Shown here: piece after piece, positions 33,207 to 41,725 of the stretch
Position numbering within the stretch: position 1 is the stretch's first letter
Layout of the letters: each line of letters opens with the position of its first letter
DNA from: Isosphaeraceae bacterium EP7
GTDB lineage: Bacteria > Planctomycetota > Planctomycetia > Isosphaerales > Isosphaeraceae
DNA: 64,000 nt
Assembly: GCA_038400315.1 (NCBI GenBank)
Contig: CP151667.1
Span: forward strand, 310,001 to 374,000
Direction: 5' to 3'
Notes under the pieces: model-generated
What the model was told of the DNA's origin: nothing
Databases searched by the model: none
The model's input: only the letters and a program-made list of their open reading frames with translations
Made by a program: the position numbers and the translations under genes

Positions 33207-33587
33207 GTGGCCAAGGCCAAGAAGCGTAAGACGCGACGCAACGTCAGCCGAGCGATCGTGCACATCAAAGCGACCTTCAATAACACGACGGTGACGATCA
33301 CCGACCCCAACGGCGACGCGTTGTGCTGGGCCTCGTCCGGGACCGTCGGCTTCAAGGGGAGCCGCAAGAGCACCCCGTTCGCCGCGCAGCGTGCGGCCGA
33401 GACGGCTGCCGCGACGGCCACGAAGTTCGGCGTCAAAGAGGTCGAGGTGAAGGTGAAGGGCCCCGGCTCCGGCCGCGAGAGCGCCATCACCGCCTTGGTC
33501 GCCTCTGGGCTGTCGATCAAAGCCATCGAAGACGTGACTCCGCTGCCGCATAACGGCTGCCGCCCGCCCAAGAAGCGGCGGGTCTGA
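33207..33587 (+). CDS. rpsK: 30S ribosomal protein S11
   Basis: S11 lies on the 30S platform at the mRNA exit. GTG 33207, ten bases after GAGGAG (33191-33196), gives 126 residues. [38 protein letters not shown] and the terminal [17 protein letters not shown] are conserved. The open frame upstream to 32946 is not family-like. Confidence 0.97.
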   Translation: MAKAKKRKTRRNVSRAIVHIKATFNNTTVTITDPNGDALCWASSGTVGFKGSRKSTPFAAQRAAETAAATATKFGVKEVEVKVKGPGSGRESAITALVASGLSIKAIEDVTPLPHNGCRPPKKRRV

Positions 33588-33722
33588 CCGCACGGGCCGC
33601 ACGTCAGTCGCACGCATTCCGGGGCTCGGCAGGGCCCCGCACCGGCTCGGCCTCGACGGCCCCAGACATTCGCCCGACTCGACTCAACGCCTATTCTTCG
33701 TGAGAGGATTGTCCATACGACC

Positions 33723-34352
33723 ATGGGACGCCACATCGGACCCGTCTGCCGCCTTTGCCGCCGCGAAGGCCTGAAGCTCTTCCTCAAGGGGACGCGGTGC
33801 GACTCGCCCAAGTGCGCCGTCGATCGTCGCGAGGGCGTCCCCGGCATGCACCAGTTCCGCCGCGGGAAAGCGAGCGAGTATTCGATCCGTCTGCGTGAGA
33901 AGCAGAAGGTCAAGCGGTACTACGGCATCTTCGAGCGTCAGTTCCGCAAGTATTTCGAGCTGGCCGCCCGCCGGCCCGGTAATACCGGCGACGCCCTCAT
34001 GGCGCTGCTCGAACGCCGCCTCGACAACGTGATCACCCGGCTGGGGTTCGCCCTGAGCCGTCCCCAGGCGCGGCAGATGGTCACGCACGGTCACGTGCTG
34101 GTCAACGGCAAGAAGCTGGACATCCCCAGCTACCTGGTCCGCCCTGGCGACCAGATCACCGTCAAGGATCGCGAACACTCCCGCAAGATGGCCGCGGGCG
34201 CCCTGGCCACCGAAGGCATGCCGCCGACTCCCGACTGGCTCGACCGCAGCAGCGTCGAGCCGCCCGAGGGTCGCGTTGCTCGCCTGCCCGGCAATCAGGA
34301 CATCTCGCTGCCCGTCACGCCGCAGCTCATCGTCGAGCTGCTCAGCCGCTAA
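33723..34352 (+). CDS. rpsD: 30S ribosomal protein S4, zinc-binding form
   Basis: S4 nucleates 30S assembly and represses the alpha operon in E. coli. The protein has 209 residues. The N-terminal zinc site is present as Cys9, Cys12, Cys26 and Cys31 (C+ form). The S4 RNA-binding domain is seen as [20 protein letters not shown] and [18 protein letters not shown]. The order rpsK-rpsD-rpoA-rplQ is conserved. Confidence 0.97.
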   Translation: MGRHIGPVCRLCRREGLKLFLKGTRCDSPKCAVDRREGVPGMHQFRRGKASEYSIRLREKQKVKRYYGIFERQFRKYFELAARRPGNTGDALMALLERRLDNVITRLGFALSRPQARQMVTHGHVLVNGKKLDIPSYLVRPGDQITVKDREHSRKMAAGALATEGMPPTPDWLDRSSVEPPEGRVARLPGNQDISLPVTPQLIVELLSR

Positions 34353-34563
34353 GACTCGACGACGCTGGGCGGACCCGTCCGCCCTCGGCGTCGCCCTCTG
34401 CCCCTCGATCTTCCTTGCGAGTGAACCGTCGCCGGCGGTGTAGCAACGAGACGCGAGATGACTCGGCCGGGGCGTTCAAGCCGCCCCGGTCGGCCTCGTC
34501 TCCGCCCGGGCGGCAAACGCGGGCGAGTCGTCCGACCTATCCTAGATCATGGAGCCCCGCGCG

Positions 34564-35565
34564 ATGCGCATCCGTTGGCGTGGCCTCGAACTCCCCAGCC
34601 GGGTGATCTGTGCCCGCGAGAAGCTGACCGACACCTATGGCGAGTTCTACGTCGAACCCTTCGAGCGTGGCTTCGGTCATACCGTCGGCAATAGCCTGCG
34701 CCGCATCCTCCTGTCCAGCCTGGAGGGGAGCGCGGTCACCAAGATTAAGATCCAGGGGGTCTTGCACGAGTTCTCGTCGATCCCGGGGATGGTTGAGGAC
34801 ATCACCGACCTGGTCCTGAACATCAAGGGCCTGGTCGTCAAGAATCACTCCGAGCAGAACCGGACGATCCGGATCGAGCGAGAACGCCGGGGCGTGGTCA
34901 CCGCCGCCGACATCACGCACGACGAGACGATCGAGATCATCAACCCCGACCATATCCTCTGCACGCTCACCGACGACGTCCCGTTCGTCCTCGAGATGAC
35001 CGTGGAGAATGGCCGTGGCTATCGGCCCGCCGCCGAGGGGCACACCGACGACCTCGAGGTCGGCGCCATCCCCATCGACGCCATCTACACGCCGGTCGAT
35101 CGCGTCGAGTACAAGATCGAGAACACGCGAGTCGGCCAGCGCACCAACTACGACAAGCTCACGCTGCGGATCTGGACGAAGGGGACCCTCGGCCCCGAGA
35201 TGGCCCTGGTCGAGGCCGCCAAGATCCTCCGCAAGCACCTCAATCCGTTCGTCCAGTACGACGAGCCGGGCCCGGGCCTTCCCTCCGACTCGTCGGGCCT
35301 GGACGGGTACCGCGACTCGCCGGTGGACGCCGAGCTTGATCGCAAGCTGGGGATGAGCCTGGCCGAGCTGGAACTCTCCGTCCGGGCGACCAATTGCCTG
35401 GAGAGTGAGGGGATCAACAGCGTGCGGGACCTCGTCTCCCGCAGCGAAGGCCAGCTGCTGACGGTCCGCAACTTCGGCGAGACCACCCTCAAAGAGGTCA
35501 AGGCCAAGCTCCTCGAGATCGGCCTCGACCTTGGCATGGACGTCCCCCAGCGTTCCGGGGTCTAG
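34564..35565 (+). CDS. rpoA: DNA-directed RNA polymerase subunit alpha
   Basis: Alpha subunit, dimerising to nucleate RNA polymerase assembly; its C-terminal domain contacts UP elements and activators. ATG 34564 has GGAG nine bases upstream, giving 333 residues; ATG 34549 is an alternative. [23 protein letters not shown] is the assembly core, and the [25 protein letters not shown] with [13 protein letters not shown] is typical of helices that bind DNA. With rpoB and rpoC, all three core subunits are in this window. Confidence 0.98.
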   Translation: MRIRWRGLELPSRVICAREKLTDTYGEFYVEPFERGFGHTVGNSLRRILLSSLEGSAVTKIKIQGVLHEFSSIPGMVEDITDLVLNIKGLVVKNHSEQNRTIRIERERRGVVTAADITHDETIEIINPDHILCTLTDDVPFVLEMTVENGRGYRPAAEGHTDDLEVGAIPIDAIYTPVDRVEYKIENTRVGQRTNYDKLTLRIWTKGTLGPEMALVEAAKILRKHLNPFVQYDEPGPGLPSDSSGLDGYRDSPVDAELDRKLGMSLAELELSVRATNCLESEGINSVRDLVSRSEGQLLTVRNFGETTLKEVKAKLLEIGLDLGMDVPQRSGV

Positions 35566-35673
35566 TCCGGCCTCGTCGCTTACGAGCCCGAGGCTTTCAC
35601 CCCGCGACCCGAGTGGTCCCGGGTGGATTCCTCGGGGACCGCCCCACTCACCCCGAACCCATCAGATATCCCC

Positions 35674-36084
35674 ATGCGTCACCGCAAAGCCGGCCGGAAA
35701 TTCAAGAGGACGCCCGCGCATCGCCAGATGATGCTCCGCAACCTCGCCACGTCGCTCATCGAGCACGGTCAGATTGAGACTACCCTGGCCAAGGCCAAGG
35801 AACTCCAGCCGTTCGCCGAGAAGATCATCACCCTGGCCAAGGGTGGCTGGAATCTCGACAAGTTCCGCCGCGTCCTGGCCGTCCTCACCAGGAAGGACAT
35901 CGCCTTCAAGCTCTTCAACGAGGTCGCTCCGGTCTACAAGGACCGCTCGGGCGGATACTCGCGCATCTACAAGCTGGCGAAGGTCCGCCAGGGTGATGCC
36001 GCGCCGATGGCCATCATCACGCTGCTGAAGGCCGACGAGCAGGCGAAGGTCCCGACCGCCCCGGCCGTCGTTGCCGCCACCTGA
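35674..36084 (+). CDS. rplQ: 50S ribosomal protein L17
   Basis: L17 lies at the tunnel exit region of the 50S subunit. ATG 35674 gives MRHRKAGRKFKRTPAHRQMM and 136 residues. The N-terminal half and the SGGYSRIYKLAKVRQGDAAPMAIITL block are conserved, with an Ala/Val-rich tail. It is the last gene of the ribosomal cluster. Confidence 0.97.
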   Translation: MRHRKAGRKFKRTPAHRQMMLRNLATSLIEHGQIETTLAKAKELQPFAEKIITLAKGGWNLDKFRRVLAVLTRKDIAFKLFNEVAPVYKDRSGGYSRIYKLAKVRQGDAAPMAIITLLKADEQAKVPTAPAVVAAT

Positions 36085-36216
36085 GCCCCGTCTCCGGATG
36101 TCACTGGACTCACTCCCCTCGCCCACTGCCAGGGTCGGCGAGGGGATGCGATCCGTCGGCTTGCGTCCCGCAATGACCGGGGAGTCTCGAACCATCGAGT
36201 CAGTCGGGGATCGGCC

Positions 36217-36657
36217 ATGTCCAGTCATGACCCGAGCTGCATCTTCTGCAAGATCATCGGCGGTGAGATCCCGTCGTCGAAGGTGCTGGAGACCGAGCAC
36301 GCCCTGGTGTTCCTCGACCTCAACCCGGTCAATCCGGGCCATGTCCTGGTCGTCCCGAAGGCGCATCACGCCGACCTCTCGGAGCTGCCCGAGGATGTGG
36401 CCGCGGAGACCGCCCGGCTCATTCCTAGGCTCAGCCGGGCCATCCGCGCCGCGACGGGGGCCGATGGACTGAACCTGGTGGTCAATAACGGCAAGGTCGC
36501 CGGCCAGACGGTCTTCCACGGCCACTGGCACCTCATCCCCCGCCATGCCGGCGATGCCGTCCACTGGCCCTGGCCGCACGTTGCGTATGCCGACGGCGCG
36601 ATGGCTCGGATGCTCGGCCAGATCAGCGAGGCGCTGGCCGCGGATCCCTCCCGCTAA
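36217..36657 (+). CDS. HIT family nucleotide-binding hydrolase
   Basis: Histidine-triad protein, probably hydrolysing nucleoside phosphoramidates or similar nucleotide conjugates. The protein has 146 residues. CIFCKIIGGEIPSSKVLE with LDLNPVNPGHVLVVPK is the common N-terminal half, and the active-site triad is VFHGHWHLIPR (HxHxH). The exact substrate is unknown. Its stop codon overlaps the stop of the convergent psuG-like gene by four bases. Confidence 0.92.
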   Translation: MSSHDPSCIFCKIIGGEIPSSKVLETEHALVFLDLNPVNPGHVLVVPKAHHADLSELPEDVAAETARLIPRLSRAIRAATGADGLNLVVNNGKVAGQTVFHGHWHLIPRHAGDAVHWPWPHVAYADGAMARMLGQISEALAADPSR

Positions 36658-37571
36658 ATCGCCGTCCGGCGTGACGCCAGCGCCGCGGCGATCTCGCCCG
36701 CGAGCCCGGCATTGGCGACGATCAGTGAGCGATTGGCGCCCAGGCTCCGGCCTTCGGTCAGCTCTCGCACCTTGCCAAGCAGGAACGGGGTGATCGCCTT
36801 GCCGCGAATCCCGCCGGAATGGGCCTCGCGCAGTGCCCCCTCGATCGCCAGGTCCATCGAGGCCTGGTCGACGGCGACCTCCTCGTCCACGGGCCGGGCC
36901 AGCAGCAGGGCTCCAGGCAGACCGAGTGCCCGATGGGCTGCGACGACTTCGGCCACGGACGTCGGATCGTCCAGGCGATGCTCGACCGGCAGGCCGGATG
37001 ACCGGGCGGTGAAGGCGGGGAACTCGTCGGCCCGGTAGCCCAGGACGGCCACGCCGCGGGTCTCCAAGGCTTCCAGGGTGGCCGCGACGTCGAGGATCGA
37101 CTTCACCCCGGAGCAGACCAGGAGGCAGCCGTCGGCCCTGGCGAGCTCGTCGAGGTCTGCGGAAACGTCGAACGACTCGGCGGCCCCGCGGTGCACGCCC
37201 CCGAGGCCGCCGGTCGCCATGACGCCCAGGCCCGAAGTTCGAGCCGCCCAGAGCGTGGCCGAGACGGTGGTCGCGGCATTCAGGCCCCTGGCAACGGCCA
37301 GGGCCAGGTCGCGTCGGCTCGCCTTGAGGTAGGTATTCGACCGGGCCATCGCCTCGATCTCGGGGCGGCTCAGGCCGATGGTCAGTCTTCCCCCGACGAT
37401 GGCGACGGTGGCCGGGATCGAGCCGGCCGCGCGGACAGCGGCCTCGGAGTCGAGGGCCGTCTCCAGGTTGTCCGGCCAGGGAAGGCCGTGGGCCACCAGG
37501 GTCGACTCCAGAGCGACAACCCCCTGCCCTGCGGCGATGGCATCTCGGACTTCATTTCGGATCGCTCGCAT
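36654..37571 (-). CDS. psuG: pseudouridine-5'-phosphate glycosidase
   Basis: Reversibly cleaves pseudouridine 5'-phosphate to uracil and ribose 5-phosphate, the second step of pseudouridine degradation. The protein has 305 residues, normal for the family. Residues matching the E. coli active site are Glu22 in ALESTLVAHGLPWP, Lys83 in YLKASRRDL, Asp136 in ESFDVSADL and the Schiff-base Lys157 in CSGVKSILD. ATGGLGGVHRG is also typical. The partner kinase psuK is not next to it, so its substrate must come from elsewhere. Confidence 0.92.
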   Translation of the reverse strand: MRAIRNEVRDAIAAGQGVVALESTLVAHGLPWPDNLETALDSEAAVRAAGSIPATVAIVGGRLTIGLSRPEIEAMARSNTYLKASRRDLALAVARGLNAATTVSATLWAARTSGLGVMATGGLGGVHRGAAESFDVSADLDELARADGCLLVCSGVKSILDVAATLEALETRGVAVLGYRADEFPAFTARSSGLPVEHRLDDPTSVAEVVAAHRALGLPGALLLARPVDEEVAVDQASMDLAIEGALREAHSGGIRGKAITPFLLGKVRELTEGRSLGANRSLIVANAGLAGEIAAALASRRTAI

Positions 37572-37726
37572 CGACGGTCATCCTCGCTGGGCTGGGCCCG
37601 ATCCCTCGCGGCAGTCATCGGTTGAGTTGCCGACCGAAAAAAATCCTGACGCCTGAGCGATCGTTGGGGCGATTCCCGCGTAGTATAACTGAGACAACTT
37701 GACCCAAAGGACTGACTACACAGACG

Positions 37727-39046
37727 ATGCGTGTCATCTTGGATGTCATCCAGGGCCCCCGGCGCGGCCGTTCGTTCGTCTTCGACCGTCACGATACGTT
37801 CATCGTGGGGAGGTCGCGGTTCGTTCATTGCCCGATGCCGGAGGACTCTGCGTTGTCTCGCGACCATTTCCTGGTCGAGCTTAGCCCGCCCCGGTGCGAG
37901 GTGCGCGACCTGGGGAGCACCAACGGGACGTTCCTCAACGATCGGCGGATCGAGCGGTCTCGCCTGAACTCGGGCGACCATATCGCGGCCGGCCAGAGCG
38001 TCTTCCGGGTCCGGGTCGAGGGGGCGGGCGACCCGTCGTCGATGGGCGTGCCGGCCGGCGCCTCGCCGACGGTGGCACTGTCCCCGGGGGGGGCGAGCCC
38101 GTCGTGCGTCGGGTGCGGTACGACCGCGCCGGCGGGATTCAATGGGACGAACGTGCCGGTGGGCCCGCAGGTGGAATGGCTCTGCGACTTCTGCCGGGGC
38201 GAGGCCGCGAATACCCCTCAGCCGGTGCCGCACTACACGACCTTACGCCAGCTGGGTCGGGGCGGGATGGGGGTCGTTTTCCTGGCCCGGCACAATGACA
38301 CGGGCCGACTGGTGGCCCTGAAGCTGATCGTCCCCGAGATCGCCGCCACGCGGATCGCCGTGGACCGGTTCCTCCGCGAGATGTCGGTCATCAGCCAGTT
38401 GAAGCATCCGAACATCATCGAGTGGCTCGAGCAGGGGATGACCCGGGGCCAGTTCTGGTTCGCGATGGAGTATGTGGCGGGTACCAACCTGGAGTCGCTG
38501 GCCACGTCGAACCCGGGGCATTACCCGATCGACCAGGCCTGCCGGATGGCCGCGCAGGTGCTCAAGGGGCTCGACCACGCGCATAATCTGGGGTTCGTTC
38601 ACCGGGATATCAAGCCGGAAAACATCCTGATTGCCCGTGCTGAAGAGGGCCTGGTGGCCAAGGTGAGCGACTTTGGCCTGGCCAAGAGCTACCGGGGGCT
38701 GGGGCTCTCGGCCCTGACCTTCTCGGGCGAGATGCGCGGGACCATCCCGTTCATGCCGCCGGAGCAGATGCTGGACTTCAAGACGGTGCTCCCCTCCGGG
38801 GACCTCTATTCCACCGCGGCAACGCTCTACTTCCTGATCTCGGGCCAGTTCATCTATGACCAGGGGCCCGAGGGCATGGACCCCATCAAGATGCTCCTGG
38901 AAGAGAAGCCGGTGCCGATCCGCGTGCGCCGGCCCGAGGTGCCGGTCGAGCTGGAACGCGTTCTGGACAAGTGTCTGGCCCGCGAGCCCTCGGAGCGCTA
39001 CCCGACCGCCGCCGAGATGCGGACGGCCCTGCGGCCGTTCTGCTGA
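37727..39046 (+). CDS. FHA domain and zinc-ribbon Ser/Thr protein kinase
   Basis: Cytosolic Hanks-type kinase of 439 residues with an unusual order: N-terminal FHA domain (about 1-97; GRS at 28-30, LSRDHF at 43-48, GSTNGTFLN), which binds phosphothreonine; a linker carrying Cys127, Cys130, Cys153 and Cys156, a probable zinc ribbon; then a kinase domain (about 171-438). The P-loop GRGGMGVVF, Lys199, HRDIKPENIL (292-301) and SDFGLAK (DFG at 315-317) are intact; the APE motif reads PPE. No membrane segment is seen. The FHA may recognise the kinase's own or partner phosphosites (inference). TATAAC at 37684-37689 may be part of its promoter. A strong terminator follows. Confidence 0.92.
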   Translation: MRVILDVIQGPRRGRSFVFDRHDTFIVGRSRFVHCPMPEDSALSRDHFLVELSPPRCEVRDLGSTNGTFLNDRRIERSRLNSGDHIAAGQSVFRVRVEGAGDPSSMGVPAGASPTVALSPGGASPSCVGCGTTAPAGFNGTNVPVGPQVEWLCDFCRGEAANTPQPVPHYTTLRQLGRGGMGVVFLARHNDTGRLVALKLIVPEIAATRIAVDRFLREMSVISQLKHPNIIEWLEQGMTRGQFWFAMEYVAGTNLESLATSNPGHYPIDQACRMAAQVLKGLDHAHNLGFVHRDIKPENILIARAEEGLVAKVSDFGLAKSYRGLGLSALTFSGEMRGTIPFMPPEQMLDFKTVLPSGDLYSTAATLYFLISGQFIYDQGPEGMDPIKMLLEEKPVPIRVRRPEVPVELERVLDKCLAREPSERYPTAAEMRTALRPFC

Positions 39047-39059
39047 GCCTGGAACCGCC

Positions 39060-39096
39060 GAGGGCGGGCCGGCGCCGATGAGGCCGGCCCGCCCTC
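39060..39096. terminator. bidirectional terminator
   Basis: A perfect 14-bp GC-rich stem (39060-39073 with 39083-39096) with a 9-base loop lies between the stop of the kinase gene and the stop of the convergent surface-protein gene. It could end both transcripts. Confidence 0.65.
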
Positions 39097-39116
39097 GTGA
39101 CTCTGAGGCCTCTCGA

Positions 39117-40010
39117 TCAGGGGGTGGTCGTGCCCGAGACGATCAGGGCCCCGCTCCCGCCCGCGGCGGAGATCCGGCTGCTGCCCGTCAGGTTCCCCTG
39201 GACGACGACGGAACCGACCACGTTGCGGACGATCTTCAGGGCGCTGGTCGCCCCGATCGTGAAGTTCCCCTGGACGACCATTCCCTGACCCGAAGGGCCC
39301 GTCCCCTTGGCCGGCTGGGCGGTGAGTCCGAGGTCTCGGCCGACGGTGATGCTGGCGCCGTCGGCCAGGGACAGGTTCCCGCCCACGTAGACCGAGTTCA
39401 GGTCGCGGCCGGTGGTCACGCCGGTCCCTGGCCCGCTGAACGAGGCGTTGTTGATGACGTCCAGGGTATTCAGGTCGCCGCCAACGTTGATCGAGGCCGA
39501 CGGGGCGATCTCACTGAAGGCGATCCGTTCGACCTTATTGGTGCCCGCAACGGTGATCGGGCCGGTCAGCATGGCGGTCCGGTAACCGAGGATTGAGCCG
39601 ATGGTGCCGCTGGAAACCTTGATCGAATTCACGTTGAGGATGTTCGTGCGGAAGACGGCACCCGACGCGTAGGTGTGGGCCGACCCTTTGAACTTGGCCC
39701 GGCCCATCAGGTTGATGGTCAGCTCGGTGTCCTGGTTGGTCCCCTGGACGACGATGTCGACCTTGCCGGTCCGGGCGTTGCCGGTGGCCTTCACCGAACC
39801 CGTGCCGGTGAGGACGAGGTCGAAAATCTGCCCGGTGGGGGTGACCACTCGGGACTTGGTGCCACCGCCGGCCACCTGGATGATGAACTTGCCCGGAAGC
39901 GCGGCAATTTGAGTGCGGGTCCCCGACAGCAGCAACCTGGGCTCGAGCCGGCCGTCGAGGCTGGGCTGGAAGCGGCGTGCATCGGCCTTACGCCTGCGAT
40001 CCTGAGTCAT
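39117..40010 (-). CDS. LEPR-XLL motif surface protein
   Basis: Exported protein of 297 residues with unknown function. ATG 40010 follows GGGAGGA within a normal distance and begins MTQDRRRKADARRFQPSLDG. The motif LEPRLLLSG (residues 22-30) matches the planctomycete LEPR-XLL domain seen at the N-termini of exported surface proteins. The rest is made of beta-rich repeats with Gly/Asn turns, such as INVGGDLNTLDVI, VGGNLSLADGASI and VQGNLTGSSRI, as expected of a beta-helix. The frame continues upstream antisense to the aminotransferase gene but that part is not coding. Confidence 0.8.
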   Translation of the reverse strand: MTQDRRRKADARRFQPSLDGRLEPRLLLSGTRTQIAALPGKFIIQVAGGGTKSRVVTPTGQIFDLVLTGTGSVKATGNARTGKVDIVVQGTNQDTELTINLMGRAKFKGSAHTYASGAVFRTNILNVNSIKVSSGTIGSILGYRTAMLTGPITVAGTNKVERIAFSEIAPSASINVGGDLNTLDVINNASFSGPGTGVTTGRDLNSVYVGGNLSLADGASITVGRDLGLTAQPAKGTGPSGQGMVVQGNFTIGATSALKIVRNVVGSVVVQGNLTGSSRISAAGGSGALIVSGTTTP

Positions 40011-40340
40011 CCGAAAAGTCCTCCCTGTCTCGCCCGCGACGCCCCGGGGGGACGGCCGGGTGCCTGCAAGCTCGTGCGGGCCGGTCAACCGCGTTCGCGC
40101 CTCCGGGCGCCGATCGGCCATCGTCTTGGGGTAGGAGATCGGCCCGCGCCGCCGTCGGCCAACGCGCAAACCTTCGCCGCGGTTCTCGCCGGGTTTGGCC
40201 TGCGACGATGCTGGCGGTCGGATCGGCGAGGGTGGGCGTTGCGGGACGTGCCGGACTTGCCTGAGAATGGGGCCCCTGCCCGTTTGACATGCCCTGGATG
40301 TCCCTTCCCCATTCGCCCCGTGACCGGAGCCGATCCGCCG
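40011..40340. other. divergent spacer between surface-protein and aminotransferase genes
   Basis: This 330-base stretch separates two divergently transcribed genes and should contain both promoters. I see the GGGAGGA ribosome-binding site of the minus-strand gene near 40020 but no convincing sigma70 hexamers. No other feature was found. Confidence 0.45.
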
Positions 40341-41510
40341 ATGCAAGGCCCCCTGCTCTCCGAGAAGGCGTCGAGGTTCACCGAGAGCGTGATCCGCGGC
40401 ATGTCGGTCGAGGCCCGCAAATATGGCGCGATCAACCTGGCGCAGGGGATGCCCGACTTCCCCGCACCGATGGAGGTGAAGGAGGCCGCTTGCCGTGCGA
40501 TCCTCGGCGACATCAACCAGTACGCCATCACCTGGGGCTCGGCCTCGCTGCGCGCGGCCATCGCCGAACATGCCGCCTGGCACCTGGGGCTGGACGTCGA
40601 CCCCGAGACCGAGATCACCGTCACTTGCGGCAGCACCGAGGCGATGCTGGTCGCGCTGACGGGCCTGATCAACCCGGGCGACGAGGTCATCCTCTCCGAG
40701 CCTTTCTACGAGAACTACTGGCCCGACTGCGTGCTGGCGGGGGCCACGCCCAGGTTCGTCCCGTTCCGGCCGCCCGGCTGGACGTTCGACTTCGACGAGC
40801 TGGCCGCCGCGTTCAACGACCGGACCAAGGCCATCATCCTCTGCAACCCGAACAACCCGACCGGGACGGTCTTCACCCGCGAGGAGCTTGAGCAGGTCGC
40901 GGCGCTCTGCCGCAAGTGGGACGTCATCGCCATCTCCGACGAGATCTACGAGCACATCGTCTTCGACGGCCGGCCGCACATCAGCCTGGCCTCGCTCGAC
41001 GGGATGCGCGACCGGACGGTGACCGTGGGCGGGATGAGCAAGACCTTCTCGGTGACCGGCTGGCGCGTCGGCACGATCATGGCGCCGCCGGCCCTGACCA
41101 ACGTCTTCCGCCAGGTGCACGACTACGTCTCGATCGGCGCGGCCGCACCGCTCCAGGAGGCCGGGGCCGTGGCCTATCGCCTGCCGAGGAGCTACTTCGA
41201 CCACCTCTCGGCCGACTACCAGCGACGGCGTGACCGGCTCTGCTCGGCCCTGCTGGAGATCGGCTTCGACCTCCGGATGCCCCACGGGGCCTACTACGTG
41301 ATGGCCGACATCTCGGCCTTCGGGCCGATGGACGATGTGGCCTTCTGCCATCACCTGGTCCGCGACCTGGGCGTGGCGACAGTCCCCGCGTCCAGCTTCT
41401 TCCGCCAGAAGGATCTCGGCCGTGCGTACATCCGGTTCTGCTTCTGCAAGCGCGACGAGACCCTGGACGCGGCCATCGACCGCTTGCGCAACCTGCGCGT
41501 GATCGTCTGA
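40341..41510 (+). CDS. class I/II PLP-dependent aminotransferase
   Basis: Fold-type I aminotransferase, transferring an amino group between an amino acid and a 2-oxoacid; the substrate is not certain. ATG 40341 gives MQGPLLSEKASRFTESVIRG and 389 residues. Features are the substrate-entry INLAQGMPDFPAP, the YAITWGSASLRAAIAEH segment, CNPNNPTGTVF, the ISDEIYEHIVFDG Asp-x-x-Tyr element and the PLP lysine in GGMSKTFSVTGWRVG. It resembles the aspartate/methionine aminotransferase group (YbdL-like, DapC-like). The frame is open upstream but not family-like. Confidence 0.9.
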   Translation: MQGPLLSEKASRFTESVIRGMSVEARKYGAINLAQGMPDFPAPMEVKEAACRAILGDINQYAITWGSASLRAAIAEHAAWHLGLDVDPETEITVTCGSTEAMLVALTGLINPGDEVILSEPFYENYWPDCVLAGATPRFVPFRPPGWTFDFDELAAAFNDRTKAIILCNPNNPTGTVFTREELEQVAALCRKWDVIAISDEIYEHIVFDGRPHISLASLDGMRDRTVTVGGMSKTFSVTGWRVGTIMAPPALTNVFRQVHDYVSIGAAAPLQEAGAVAYRLPRSYFDHLSADYQRRRDRLCSALLEIGFDLRMPHGAYYVMADISAFGPMDDVAFCHHLVRDLGVATVPASSFFRQKDLGRAYIRFCFCKRDETLDAAIDRLRNLRVIV

Positions 41511-41673
41511 GCCGCGCCGCCCGACATCGGTGCGACGGCCTGAGCTTCGGTTGAGATCCATGGGCGGCGGAATCGATCTCTTGAAGGGGTCGGTGGTTTT
41601 ACGGCTTGATCCAGGAACGACGGCACAAGTTCGCGATCGGGGCCGGGCTGGAAGAGGTCTCGGTCGGGGAGAG

Positions 41674-41707
41674 GGCCCCGCCCCGGCGCGCTGGCCGGGG
41701 CGGGGCC
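41674..41707. terminator. bidirectional terminator
   Basis: A perfect 14-bp GC-rich stem (41674-41687 with 41694-41707) with a 6-base loop lies between the convergent aminotransferase and M16 peptidase genes. It ends 18 bases before the M16 stop codon on the minus strand, so it can terminate either gene. Confidence 0.65.
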
Positions 41708-41725
41708 TTCAAGCTGCGGGACGGT

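Noticed and set aside
37664-37689. Promoter TTGGGG with TATAAC before the kinase gene
   Set aside because: The spacer is only 14 bases and the -35 match is poor, so it was not listed as a separate feature.
40085-41561. Upstream extension of the minus-strand surface-protein frame
   Set aside because: It is antisense to the aminotransferase; the real start at 40010 has a good ribosome-binding site and the LEPR motif next to it.
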